Position numbers and translations under genes: made by a program
Notes under the pieces: generated by a model
Told to the model about the DNA's origin: nothing
Seen by the model: the letters and a program-made list of their open reading frames with translations, nothing else
Databases searched by the model: none
From: Rufibacter psychrotolerans
GTDB taxonomy: Bacteria > Bacteroidota > Bacteroidia > Cytophagales > Hymenobacteraceae
Assembly (NCBI RefSeq): GCF_016924645.1
Contig: NZ_JAFFJV010000019.1
Span: forward strand, 28,384 to 92,383
Reading direction: 5' to 3'
Length of the DNA: 64,000 bases
Shown here: positions 39,501 through 47,710 of the stretch, one piece after another
Layout: each line of letters opens with the position of its first letter
Position numbering within the stretch: position 1 is the first letter of the stretch

Positions 39501-40143
39501 GCCCGTTAAAATACCGGTAACCTACAGCATCAGCCCCATCGGCAACCCTTCAGCGGCGCCAAGACTGGGGTCGCCCGTGACGCTGCCGGTGACGCTAATT
39601 TCCTTTAAGGCCGAGGCAAGCCCTAACCAAGGAATACAACTTAACTGGTCCACCGCCTCAGAGAAGGACAACGACTACTTCCTGGTGGAGCGCAGCCTTA
39701 ACGGAAAAGCCTTCGCCAGCATTGGGCAGGTGAAAGGGAACGGAACCACCAACGTGGTGCAGCATTACCACTTTACCGATGGGTTTGCTCCGGCGGGCAC
39801 CGTGTACTACCGCCTGAAACAGGTAGACTTTGACGGCAAGTCTGAGTACAGCAAAGCCATCTCGGTGAAAGCCACTGGCAGTAAAGCAGCTGCGCAGGTG
39901 GGGGTTTCGCCTAATCCGTTCCAGCACCAGTTGTCTTTCTCCATCAACAGTGCCGAGACCAGACAGGTACAGGTAGCACTGTACGACCTGCACCAAAAGC
40001 TGATCTACAAAGAAGCCCTGGAAGTAGCGGCTGGCAAGGTAAGCCTCACCAAAGAACTTTCTACGCTGGCCAACGGAGTTTACCTGCTGAAAGTCACCGG
40101 TGCCGGCCTTTCAGAAGCCATTAGGGTGGTGAAGCAAGACTAG
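33559..40143 (+). CDS. Giant T9SS-exported repeat protein (Ig-like repeats)
   Basis: A 2194-residue surface protein. Signal peptide 1-31 with a leucine-rich core; residues 32-310 form a unique head (PNNDGYVSKFSTGF, LLDTDKVFN) of unknown fold. Several bacterial Ig-like units follow (about 310-870; SITGTSTENGGTIRLYRNG, TISGTAEPGALIFLYINN), then eleven tandem repeats of 85-100 residues (about 875-1895) with the pattern S-x-T-I-C-x-G-S-x-A-T-V-x-L, V-x-Y-Q-L-Y-N-G, L-T-x-T-x-x-L-x-V-V-A. A fibronectin-like segment (LISFKAEASPNQGIQLNWST, 2010-2110) and a T9SS type A sorting domain (VGVSPNPFQHQLSFSI to AIRVVKQD) end it. Probable role: adhesin or surface fibre. The repeat section is less GC-rich than the flanking genes. 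Confidence 0.9.
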   Translation: MQTSTSLSMARGYAATFLLLLLLLLGGGAAAQTPGMIFQKALNPGPTTLDPNNDGYVSKFSTGFVGTADMGTNSEIPFRFLPQLPSPNSPEPLADLTTGSNGGHTDLANVPLGVYYNGTDLIFRMRVGGSSTASKGYSYLLDTDKVFNKLKLANGTLIDYVTPSKVTNLGFEYEVVLALNFDVIIYRHKGSGDQNDPMTSNIIWRGTLNGGYNKYFQKSVAASLAGGDTDYFFDFYVPLSAFSADGGPGILPTTPLRISGSTVTSAQTGLEGTISDIGGVDDKKFGNDKIRMWKELIPSFPPTTPLQIQAGDFCTTQAPSAPAISATPPVRTNTTSITGTSTENGGTIRLYRNGVEVIATAPVVVNGGNWSFALPAGTSLALGDKLTTTVTRAATESCPEMTSASSGPVTVGTSLGACATTPPIISRITNKDALIGTTIYPGATVTIFKDGIFFATTTASTIPTTTGGTIYEWTYDNAQYSRDFAYPRNGNGSSSRDYATVNATVTPTNNGCQSGRSNSFYINSETSTPVTDNTPQTTQAPVVTTTSVCNSTTTISGTAEPGALIFLYINNVPVNQLADGSIGTINANINTPTITFNTPNAVAAGSPLNSTTSTVNSAAWSVDITPYGLVVGDKVSFKAVVANNTTGTGNNLNYPSGYEGLSAPSTELVVTNSCPTTAPVITTSTLSCPTPTVITGTITGEVDGTLVTVYRRDGTTPNPATDTRLTNAAAVSGGNWSATILSGFTPNPGDILYAVAAAPGKTASVASNTITVATPGTAASYGLVVNPIKERATTITGTATTTGTVYVYIDGIKMAGTASVTASGSTPTTWSIAVTPENQLNLSTGVRVTASILPTTTGTCESQQTAPVTVLCNEPSKNPTFSPASQTICRGNVAVITLSGSEDGVVYQLYNGETASGPSVAGDAKLTTITLRSAPLTSTTSLKVRAYRAESPSCQVTLNGTATITVNPGPTAFAVSPASLSICNGSTATVKLAGSESNTSYQIQVYNPATDTYSNTGNAVEGNGSAIQLSTATLTVGGTFKVVATGGGCTVDMGNAFTVFVPANNLAITPASRSICSGATASITVKGSQNGVSYRIFTGTTPSGVAVTGNGGDITLTTDALTAVGTTTFKVVATASALPSCPVDLTQTFTVTVTPTLTTPSITLTSSTPLCDGGTATVSVTNSLLGVAYQIFNGNYASGPVVIGTGHAITLTSASLTNSTSLTVRASNSCGAFLTSATVTVPVNTIAAYTLSSTTTNICSSGTATVTLAGSEANTTYSLQYFDVVSRTYKEFSPARSFTTGTTAGATVSLTTPALTASTTLKMVASRGGCFKDMANTVEVTVSATTLNFTPASQTVCSNSAASVTVLSSQRGVSYQLQIITGTSTYTNNGAAVVGTGGDIVLTSTTTLATGTHNFRILATPTGCTSYPSATFSVKVGLPTAQTVTLSSSASVCAGSTATVSLISSEVGVTYQLFIGTTATGYPVQGTGESIKLTTEPLTATSTLKVVANRAGCTPVDMSGTPSVTVSTPPVAYAVSPTSQTICYNGTAQVTLANSQSGVTYQLYNGSTPTGASRVSTGGALTLTSGVLTVNATLTVQAVVSGGCGNVTMTGFSEVTVSPTPVAASISSSATNFCGSGTATITANSNLVKGVTYQLYRNGVAEGNSVTYTGSNPISFTAAVSATAKFTIVASSASCPSVSSNEVTVTVSPVPASAVISASPSTICGSGSVTITATSNLVNGVTYQLFRNGIAEGSTQTYNGSNTIAFTASVSTSAATKFTVVASNGSCTPATSNEVTVVNALPTTPVIAAWNNTTTFCGSGSTSITVQSPVNGESYLLYKENGTTPVATIPYTGAGSVEFYVNVTATTSYTVKAANATCTSAASNTIHFTVSACPSITYTVEPAYEVRSYVIYEIIAKPVYPAGKYTSFSVEEGSLFLSGTAYSTRTGEIYVSKAYSENDPTSLTHGTRTVNMLAFEPGATTPVKIPVTYSISPIGNPSAAPRLGSPVTLPVTLISFKAEASPNQGIQLNWSTASEKDNDYFLVERSLNGKAFASIGQVKGNGTTNVVQHYHFTDGFAPAGTVYYRLKQVDFDGKSEYSKAISVKATGSKAAAQVGVSPNPFQHQLSFSINSAETRQVQVALYDLHQKLIYKEALEVAAGKVSLTKELSTLANGVYLLKVTGAGLSEAIRVVKQD
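36181..39237 (+). repeat. Eleven tandem Ig-like repeat units inside the giant surface protein
   Basis: Eleven consecutive units of about 255-300 bp each begin with a cysteine-containing core (TICRG, SICNG, SICSG, PLCDG, NICSS, TVCSN, SVCAG, TICYN, NFCGS, TICGS, TFCGS). Units 9 and 10 are the most alike (both with GVTYQL-RNG-AEG and a SNEVTV end), suggesting the most recent duplication. Such arrays can change length by recombination. Confidence 0.85.
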
Positions 40144-40161
40144 GAACTTCACCCCTCAAGT

Positions 40162-40213
40162 AAAAACCCCACCCACGGCTCAGGAAAAAAAGCTGCGGGT
40201 GGGGTTTTCTTTT
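40162..40213 (+). terminator. Terminator after the giant repeat protein gene
   Basis: aaaaccccaccc pairs with gggtggggtttt with a partly paired inner part and a T-rich tail (ttttcttttaa), 20 bp after the stop codon. Confidence 0.9.
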
Positions 40214-40260
40214 AAGAATCGCCGGCTATTTAGTAAATTCGCAGGTTTTATTTAGGATCT

Positions 40261-41595
40261 ATGAAAATCATGAAATTTGGTGGCACCTCGGTGGGCTCTG
40301 CGGAGCGCATGGGGGCTGTCTCACAACTGCTCCCCACTCAGGAGCCGGTGATTGTGGTGCTGTCGGCCATGTCGGGCACTACCAACCACCTGGTACAGAT
40401 TGGCGAGCAACTGGCCCAGGGCAATGTGGCCCAGGCAGATTCTCTCACCCGTCAACTAGAGCAACACTACCACAAGGTAATTGCTGATTTATATAAACAG
40501 GACCCTTCCAAGGACAAGGCGAAACAGGTATTAGCGCAAGTATTCGCCGACATCAGGGCCTGCTTTGACCGTCCTTTCTCCCCTGCCTCAGAAAAAATAA
40601 TCCTGGCGCAGGGCGAACTGTTGTCTACGCAGCTGTTTCAGTTGTTCCAGGAAGAAAACAACATCACTTCGGTATTGCTGCCGGCCCTGGAGTTTATGCG
40701 CATCACGCCCGACGAGGAGCCGGACCATGCCTACATCAGGGAGCACCTGCAGCAGCAGCTGGCCCAGTACCCCGGCCACCAGCTGTTCATCACGCAGGGC
40801 TACATCTGCCGCAACGCCAAGGGCGAGATTGATAACCTGAAGCGCGGGGGCAGCGACTACACCGCCTCTATCATTGGGGCCGCCGTGAAAGCCTCCGAGA
40901 TCCAGATCTGGACCGACATTGACGGCATGCACAACAACGACCCCCGCGTGGTGAAGAACACCTACCCTATTGCGGAGCTGTCGTTTGACGAGGCCGCTGA
41001 GCTGGCGTACTTCGGGGCGAAGATCCTGCACCCGTCCAGCATCTTGCCGGCGCAGCAGCACAACATTCCGGTGCGGCTGCTCAACACCATGCAGCCAGAA
41101 GCTCAGGGTACCACCATCTCCTCCAAGAAAGGCGGCAACAAGTTCAAAGCGGTGGCTGCCAAAGACGGCATCATTGCCATCAAGATCAAGTCTAGCCGCA
41201 TGCTGCTGGCCTATGGTTTCCTGCGGAGCGTTTTTGAGGTGTTTGAGCGGTTTAAGACCCCCATCGACATGATTACCACATCTGAGGTGGCCGTGTCCCT
41301 GACCATTGACAACCCCACCTATCTGCCCGAGATCACCGAGGCCCTGCAGCGCTTCGGCACCGTGGAAATTGACACCGAACTGACTATTGTCTGCGTGGTA
41401 GGCGATTTCATGGAAGACAAGCCCGGGGCGGCCCTGCGCGTGGTGCAAGCCCTGCGCAACATCCCGCTACGCATGATCTCGTACGGCGGAAGCAAAAACA
41501 ACATCAGCATACTAGTGAACACCGCCCACAAGGTAGAGGCCTTGGTTTCTATCAACGAAGGGGTGTTCCAGGAGAAGGAGGAAGAACATGCTTAA
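40261..41595 (+). CDS. lysC: Aspartate kinase
   Basis: A 444-residue monofunctional aspartokinase, first step of the aspartate family. The N-terminal MKFGGTSVGSAERM is the kinase signature; GGSDYTASIIGAAV and IWTDIDGMHNNDPR are the aspartate- and ATP-binding segments, and two ACT-type regulatory regions occupy about 300-440 (FERFKTPIDMITTSEVAVSLT; TELTIVCVVGDFM), so feedback inhibition by lysine and/or threonine is expected. The gene overlaps lysA by 8 bp, pointing to a lysine-directed isozyme. A TAAATTCG box upstream (near 40234) resembles the promoter -7 element but the -33 box is unclear. Confidence 0.95.
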   Translation: MKIMKFGGTSVGSAERMGAVSQLLPTQEPVIVVLSAMSGTTNHLVQIGEQLAQGNVAQADSLTRQLEQHYHKVIADLYKQDPSKDKAKQVLAQVFADIRACFDRPFSPASEKIILAQGELLSTQLFQLFQEENNITSVLLPALEFMRITPDEEPDHAYIREHLQQQLAQYPGHQLFITQGYICRNAKGEIDNLKRGGSDYTASIIGAAVKASEIQIWTDIDGMHNNDPRVVKNTYPIAELSFDEAAELAYFGAKILHPSSILPAQQHNIPVRLLNTMQPEAQGTTISSKKGGNKFKAVAAKDGIIAIKIKSSRMLLAYGFLRSVFEVFERFKTPIDMITTSEVAVSLTIDNPTYLPEITEALQRFGTVEIDTELTIVCVVGDFMEDKPGAALRVVQALRNIPLRMISYGGSKNNISILVNTAHKVEALVSINEGVFQEKEEEHA

Positions 41596-42733
41596 AAAAC
41601 ATGTAGAAACCTTCTCCCAGCACCAGACCCCCTTTTACGCCTACGACCTGGCCCTGCTGCGCCAGACCCTGGATGCGGCCCAGGCCGAGGCCGGGCGCTA
41701 CGGCTTCCACGTGCATTATGCCTTGAAGGCGAACGCCAACGGACCCATCCTGGCTGAAATCCTGCAAAGGGGGTTCGGGGCGGACTGCGTGAGCGGGAAC
41801 GAGGTGCGCCGGGCGCTGGAGGCTGGTTTTAAGCCCGAGCAGGTTGTGTTTGCCGGCGTGGGGAAATCTGACGCCGAGATCAACTTTGCCCTAGACGCCA
41901 ACATCTTCTGCTTCAATGTGGAGTCGGTGCAGGAGCTGGAGGTGATTCAGGAGCTGGCGGCGGCCAAGGGCAAGACAGCCCAGGTGGCCCTTCGCATCAA
42001 TCCCAACGTAGACGCCTACACCCACAAGCACATTACTACCGGACTGGAGGAAAACAAGTTCGGCATTAACGTGTGGGAGCTGGAGGAGCTGGTGCCCCGC
42101 TTTGCAGCGTGGCCTAACCTGAAACTGATTGGCCTGCACTTCCACATCGGGTCGCAGATCACCGATCTGCGGGCCTTTGAGAACCTGTGCGCGCGCGTGA
42201 ACGAGCTGCAGCGCTGGTTTGAGGAGCGGGGTCTGGTCTTCCCGCACCTGAACGTGGGCGGCGGCCTGGGCGTGGACTACCGCACCCCGGAGGAAAACCC
42301 CATCGCCGATTTTGCCGCGTACTTCAGTCTTTTTGATCGCCTCCTGGAGAAACGCGCCGGTCAGGTGGTGCACTTTGAGTTGGGCCGGGCCCTGGTGGCG
42401 CCCAGCGGCACCCTGATCTCCAAAGTGCTGTACCTCAAGCACGGGCAGAAGACCAATTTCGTGATTCTGGACGCGGGCATGACCGAACTCATGCGTCCCG
42501 CCCTGTACCAGGCGTACCACAAAATTGAGAACCTCACCAGCGACTTACCGGCCAAAACCTATGACGTGGTAGGCCCCATCTGCGAGTCCACGGACTGCTT
42601 CTCCAAGGACACCGAGCTGCCCGAGACCAAACGCGGCGACCTGGTGGCCATCCGGACGGCGGGCGCCTACGGCGAAGTGATGGTTTCTGAGTACAACCTT
42701 CGGGACCGGGTGCAGGCGATTTACCTTTCTTAG
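41588..42733 (+). CDS. lysA: Diaminopimelate decarboxylase
   Basis: A 381-residue PLP enzyme of the alanine-racemase-like fold converting meso-diaminopimelate to lysine. Visible: FYAYDLALLRQTL start, PLP-lysine in VHYALKANANGPI, HFHIGSQI, the glycine loop VGGGLGVDY, GRALVAPSG, and the C-terminal GPICESTDCFSKD and AGAYGEVM motifs that define DAP decarboxylases. The ATG overlaps the end of lysC. Co-transcription of the first and last enzymes of lysine synthesis suggests coordinated control. Confidence 0.95.
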   Translation: MLKKHVETFSQHQTPFYAYDLALLRQTLDAAQAEAGRYGFHVHYALKANANGPILAEILQRGFGADCVSGNEVRRALEAGFKPEQVVFAGVGKSDAEINFALDANIFCFNVESVQELEVIQELAAAKGKTAQVALRINPNVDAYTHKHITTGLEENKFGINVWELEELVPRFAAWPNLKLIGLHFHIGSQITDLRAFENLCARVNELQRWFEERGLVFPHLNVGGGLGVDYRTPEENPIADFAAYFSLFDRLLEKRAGQVVHFELGRALVAPSGTLISKVLYLKHGQKTNFVILDAGMTELMRPALYQAYHKIENLTSDLPAKTYDVVGPICESTDCFSKDTELPETKRGDLVAIRTAGAYGEVMVSEYNLRDRVQAIYLS

Positions 42734-42756
42734 GAGCGCTTTACCTCCCTTATTCT

Positions 42757-42804
42757 AAGTGGGTTTAGGGGCTGTTTTCACCAAAACAGCCCCTAAACCC
42801 ACTT
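42757..42804. terminator. 22-bp perfect hairpin terminator after lysA
   Basis: Arms 42757-42778 and 42783-42804 pair perfectly with a 4-nt loop and a T-rich right flank. It is the most complete copy in the window of the GTTTAGGGGCTGTTTT form of the dispersed family. The following gap (to 43300) contains two further degenerate copies (about 42895-42925 and 42978-43015). Confidence 0.9.
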
Positions 42805-43021
42805 TTCTTTTATGGCTGATCAGCCATAAAAGAAGGCATACCAAGCTGCATTCTCTCGGAAGTAGACAAAGCTTCCTGCCAGATAGCAATTCCAGTTTCA
42901 GGGCTATTTTCCTGAAAACAGCGTCAAAACAAATCGGGCATCTGCCCCAGAAACCTCCCCATGCGCACCGTGCCCTGGACTGTTTTAGGTCTGTTTTCCT
43001 AAAAATGGCCGCAAAACGAAA

Positions 43022-43045
43022 ACGCCCAGCTTTAAAGCCGGGCGT
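43022..43045 (-). terminator. Possible terminator of the metY-metX-hom operon
   Basis: acgcccagcttt and aaagccgggcgt form a hairpin whose minus-strand reading is followed by ttttcgttttgc. It lies 255 bp past the hom stop codon, so part of the gap may be an untranslated 3' region. Confidence 0.55.
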
Positions 43046-43300
43046 CTGCGTAACGAAACGAACTATTATACAAGCAATCTTTCTGGGAAGTTGGCTTTTC
43101 TCCAGTTAAAATACATGGCTGTAAACCTGCGACCGAAGTCTCCTTCCTGATTACAACCGCAGTACTCCTTTTACTTTTCTCGGGTACATCCCGAGCTTAA
43201 TCCTCTGAACAAAAGGGGGCAACCTGCAAAGCTTCGCCCGGTTTTGGCAAGTTTTAGTAAATCTGCCCCAAAAACTCCATCAAAAAAAGGTACCGACTGT

Positions 43301-44548
43301 TTAGGAGACTTCCACGCCGGCTTTGGCCTTGGCCACCGGGTTGCTGACGAAATCAGAAGACAGGGCCATCACGTACGCGCCGGCCTTTCTGATCTGCTCC
43401 TGCGCCTTGATCAGGTTGCCCAGGGAAACGGTGCCGATCACGCTGAACGAGTCTGAGCCGCGGTTCACGTTCTGCAGGTTGGTCAAGCCCAGGGCCACCA
43501 CCAACTCGGGCTCGCTGCTGCGCAGGTACACGTCAAACTGGAAGTCAAGGGCCAGTGCCGGGGCATTGGTGGTTTTGTGCAGCTTCTTGTAGCCATACGC
43601 ATAGCCGTGGCTGATGGAAACAATGTCTGACAGCACCGCAGCCCCGGTGGGGTGACCGCCCGCTCCCCGGCCTTTGAACAGCTGGGGACCCGAGTAGCCG
43701 CCGTGCACCACCACGCCGTTGAACTCCTGCTCTACCACAAACAGATCATCAGCGGCGTTCACCAGGCTGGGCAGCACCACCGGCACCAACTCACCATCCT
43801 GGGTAAGGTGCACTGAGGCCACCAGCTTGATCACCGCATCGTTTTGCTGGGCGTACGCGCAGTCCTGCTCCCCCAGAAAATCAATGCCAAAGAAGGCTAC
43901 CTCTTCGGGGGCCAGGGTTCTGCCGAACGCGTGCGCGGTTAAGATGCACAGTTTGTGCCGCGAGTCGGCACCGGCCACGTCCAGCCAAGGGTCCAGCTCC
44001 GCGAAGCCTTTGTCCTGAGCTTCCTTGAGGGCCTCGGCATACGGTTTCTGGAGCTTGAAGATTTGGCTCAGGATGTAGTTGGAAGACCCGTTCAGGATGC
44101 CGTGCACCCGCTCCAGGGGCTCATTGGAGAAATACTCCTCTACCGTTCTGATGATGGGAATACCGCCGGCTACGGCTGCCTCGTACAGCAACACTCCGCC
44201 AAACTCTTGTTGCAGGGCCAGCAGCTCGGGTAAATGGTAGGCTACCAGCTTTTTGTTGGCGGTCACCACGTTCTTGCCGCGGCGCAGGGCCTCTGAGACA
44301 ATGGTGTAGGCTTCTTCTGCATCACTGATGGCTTCCACCAGCAGGTCCAGGGTGGGGTCTGCCAGTACTTCCTGCCAGTCATAGGTGAAGCTCTCGGGCG
44401 GAAGCGGGCGCAGTTTACCCTGGGTTTTCACGCAGATGCGCTCTACCTTGTAGGGAAGGGACTCTTCTCTGGAAAGTATGTCATACAGGCCCTGGCCAAC
44501 GCAGCCAAACCCAAACAAGCCAATTTTTAAAAGACGGTGGGAATCCAT
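43301..44548 (-). CDS. hom: Homoserine dehydrogenase
   Basis: A 415-residue NAD(P)-dependent dehydrogenase reducing aspartate semialdehyde to homoserine. The Rossmann start is LKIGLFGFGCVGQGLYDIL; VVTANKKLVAYH, LYEAAVAGGIPIIRTVEEY, ILNGSSNYIL and FAELDPWLDVAGADSRHKL contain the catalytic lysine and substrate contacts. The C-terminal 80 residues (GLTNLQNVNRGSDSFSVIGTV...) resemble a short regulatory region rather than the classic ACT domain. It is the last gene of the operon; its start overlaps metX by 22 bp. Confidence 0.94.
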   Translation of the reverse strand: MDSHRLLKIGLFGFGCVGQGLYDILSREESLPYKVERICVKTQGKLRPLPPESFTYDWQEVLADPTLDLLVEAISDAEEAYTIVSEALRRGKNVVTANKKLVAYHLPELLALQQEFGGVLLYEAAVAGGIPIIRTVEEYFSNEPLERVHGILNGSSNYILSQIFKLQKPYAEALKEAQDKGFAELDPWLDVAGADSRHKLCILTAHAFGRTLAPEEVAFFGIDFLGEQDCAYAQQNDAVIKLVASVHLTQDGELVPVVLPSLVNAADDLFVVEQEFNGVVVHGGYSGPQLFKGRGAGGHPTGAAVLSDIVSISHGYAYGYKKLHKTTNAPALALDFQFDVYLRSSEPELVVALGLTNLQNVNRGSDSFSVIGTVSLGNLIKAQEQIRKAGAYVMALSSDFVSNPVAKAKAGVEVS

Positions 44549-45582
44549 GATTTTCTCAGTTGTTTTTTCAGTAAAAAAGTATCTATGAAGTGGGCTACCT
44601 GATCTGCCTCCAACAGGAAACCATCATGGCCAGCCTCTGACTGAATTACTTGGAACGTGGCATTGGGAATGTGCCGGGCCACAAACCGCTGCTCATTGAG
44701 CGGGAACAGCTGGTCTGAGTTGACCCCAATCACCAGGGTCTCGGCCTGTACGCGCCGGAGGGCTTCCTCCAGGGTGCCCCGCTCACGGGCCACATGGTGG
44801 CTGTCCATCATTTTGGTGAGCTGCCAGTAAGAAAAGGCGTTGAATCGCTTGGCCAGCTTTTCGCCCTGGTACTGCTGGTAACTGGCCGCCCGGTAAATCT
44901 TCTTCAGATCAGGAGAGCCTTCCTTCTGGGCCCGGTTGTAGGAGTTATAGGTGCGGTAAGACAGCAGGGCGATGGAGCGGGCAGTCTTCATGCCCTCCAG
45001 GCCGGCGTCATCGGTGGCCAGTTGCCAGGTCACGTCCTGCTCAATGGCCATGCGCTGGCTTTCGTTCAGGGCAATGGCCCAGGGGGTTTGCCGCGCGTTG
45101 GCCGCCACCTGCACCAGGCGCCTGGTCACGTGGGGAGACTCAATGGCCCACTCCAGCGCCTGCTGCCCGCCAATGGAGCCGCCCAGGAGCACGTCAATCT
45201 GCTCAATGCCCAGGTGCTCGCGCAAGGCATCAAACGCACGCACCACATCCCTGATGGTCAACGTAGGGAAAGCGTGGTAGTACGGCTTGCCGGTGTCGGG
45301 GTTCAGGCTCAGGGGGCCGGTAGAGCCGTAGCAGCTGCCCAGGGAGTTGGCGCACACAATAAAATGCTTGGCCGGGTCAAAGGTCTTGCCTTCGCCAAAC
45401 AGCTCGCCCCACCAGTCTTTCACAAAAGCGTTGCCGGTAAAGGCGTGGCACACCCACACCACATTGCTGCGGTCTTCGTTCAAGGTGCCCCAGGTGGTGT
45501 AGAAGAGTTGGAAGCCGGGCAAAGATCGCCCGGACTCCAAATGAAACTCATCGGTATAATTAAAAACGCGTCCTTTCAACAT
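44527..45582 (-). CDS. metX: Homoserine O-acetyltransferase
   Basis: A 351-residue alpha/beta hydrolase-fold acyltransferase activating homoserine for sulfhydrylation. The nucleophile elbow is LLGGSIGGQQALEW, the acidic residue sits in TLVIGVNSDQLFP and the histidine in SEAGHDGFLLE; CANSLGSCYGSTGP is a MetX hallmark. Acetyl- versus succinyl-transfer cannot be settled by eye, but the coupling to metY favours O-acetylhomoserine. Starts 5 bp after the metY stop and overlaps hom. Confidence 0.94.
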   Translation of the reverse strand: MLKGRVFNYTDEFHLESGRSLPGFQLFYTTWGTLNEDRSNVVWVCHAFTGNAFVKDWWGELFGEGKTFDPAKHFIVCANSLGSCYGSTGPLSLNPDTGKPYYHAFPTLTIRDVVRAFDALREHLGIEQIDVLLGGSIGGQQALEWAIESPHVTRRLVQVAANARQTPWAIALNESQRMAIEQDVTWQLATDDAGLEGMKTARSIALLSYRTYNSYNRAQKEGSPDLKKIYRAASYQQYQGEKLAKRFNAFSYWQLTKMMDSHHVARERGTLEEALRRVQAETLVIGVNSDQLFPLNEQRFVARHIPNATFQVIQSEAGHDGFLLEADQVAHFIDTFLLKKQLRKSWIPTVF

Positions 45583-45587
45583 GGTTG

Positions 45588-46925
<1,338 letters not shown>

Positions 46926-47048
46926 GGTAATGGCCGGTTACAATTGAAGAATTGAACAAAATCAAGAGCCAGAAAAAACTAACAGATAGCAGAACTCCCC
47001 CTGCCGCTGCGCGTCAGGCCCTGAAAACAAAAAAGGTTGGGTGTGGGA

Positions 47049-47093
47049 TTAGCGGCAACAGCAACAAATACCCGTCATGGACAGGCTGCGCAT
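47049..47093 (-). CDS. Poly-cysteine leader peptide of the metY operon
   Basis: A 14-codon ORF, MRSLSMTGICCCCR, between the riboswitch and metY; an internal ATG (47078) would give MTGICCCCR. Four consecutive Cys codons followed by Arg and a stop are hard to explain by chance. The codons for the last Cys, Arg and stop (complement of agcggca at 47051-47057) can pair with a 7-nt complement at 47002-47008, so ribosome position on the Cys codons could change the leader fold. This suggests cysteine-responsive attenuation. No T-tract terminator is obvious downstream, so control may act on translation or through Rho. Confidence 0.68.
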   Translation of the reverse strand: MRSLSMTGICCCCR

Positions 47094-47200
47094 TCGCGAA
47101 ATAGAGGAAATAATGGTGGTGGTTCCCCCTGTTGCCGGCAGAATCAGGCGCGGCGCTGCATTGCTAGAAGTGGCGTTAGATTGATTTTCCATCTTCGTAT

Positions 47201-47318
47201 CAATTTATATTCCCCAGGTGGCAATATGTCCCCTGGGATCAGGAATTAGCACCTTACACGGCTGGTAGGTTGCTAGAGCTTCATTGAGCCTGTCTCTCCG
47301 CTCTTCTTTATAAATCAA
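47201..47318 (-). ncRNA. SAM-I (S-box) riboswitch
   Basis: On the minus strand the SAM-I core is intact: GAGCGGAGAGACAGGCTC, then ATGAAGCTCTAGCAACC, then GTGTAAGGTGCTAATTCCTG. P1 is formed by atttata (near 47311-47317) with tataaat (near 47203-47209), and P4 by cccagg/cctggg around the ggacatattgcca region. It lies about 275 nt upstream of metY. SAM binding is expected to lower expression of the methionine-synthesis operon. The expression platform is not obvious because a further 275 nt, including the Cys leader ORF, separate it from metY. Confidence 0.92.
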
Positions 47319-47344
47319 CTACCGGAATAATTGACTTGATGCTG

Positions 47345-47375
47345 CAAATCTATCAACGAAATCTTTAACCGCAAA
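47345..47375 (-). promoter_or_regulatory. Promoter of metY-metX-hom (Bacteroidota consensus)
   Basis: On the minus strand TTTG (47375-47372), exactly 19 bp, then TAGATTTG (47352-47345): a perfect match to the Bacteroidota TTTG-N19-TAnnTTTG promoter. Transcription should begin near 47338, about 20 nt before the riboswitch P1 stem. Confidence 0.85.
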
Positions 47376-47660
47376 TAAACTTCAAAAAAATTTCTGAATT
47401 ATTTTAAAATACGAACAATTGTTAGTAAATCTGAAGCGTGTGGAACCCGTTCCAGTAAGGGATTTGCCGGCACTCATCCGTCCCAGGCGTTGCACCAGTT
47501 TCCGGGCCGTTTTCTTAAAAAGGGGCCTAAAACAGACCTCGTCTGTGGTTACCACAATCACGGACTTGCCGTTGGAAGACCAGGTCCCGCTTCTGCGAAG
47601 GTTGGTCGCTTCCTACCCCAGCGAAGAACCTTGCCAGCCTGCGGAGACCTGTTAATTTTG

Positions 47661-47691
47661 CTTGCCCCCTTGCCATCCTTTCCTAACTTTG
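47661..47691 (+). promoter_or_regulatory. Promoter of purC
   Basis: CTTG (47661-47664), 19 bp, then TAACTTTG (47684-47691) matches the Bacteroidota consensus with one mismatch in the upstream box. The purC ATG is 19 bp downstream, implying a very short 5' leader. A degenerate copy of the dispersed hairpin repeat lies further upstream (about 47503-47530). Confidence 0.65.
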
Positions 47692-47710
47692 CTGCCCTTA
47701 GTCATCTGCT

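Noticed and set aside
47037..47249. 70-codon plus-strand ORF in the metY leader
   Set aside because: It lies antisense to the riboswitch and the cysteine leader, and its product looks random.
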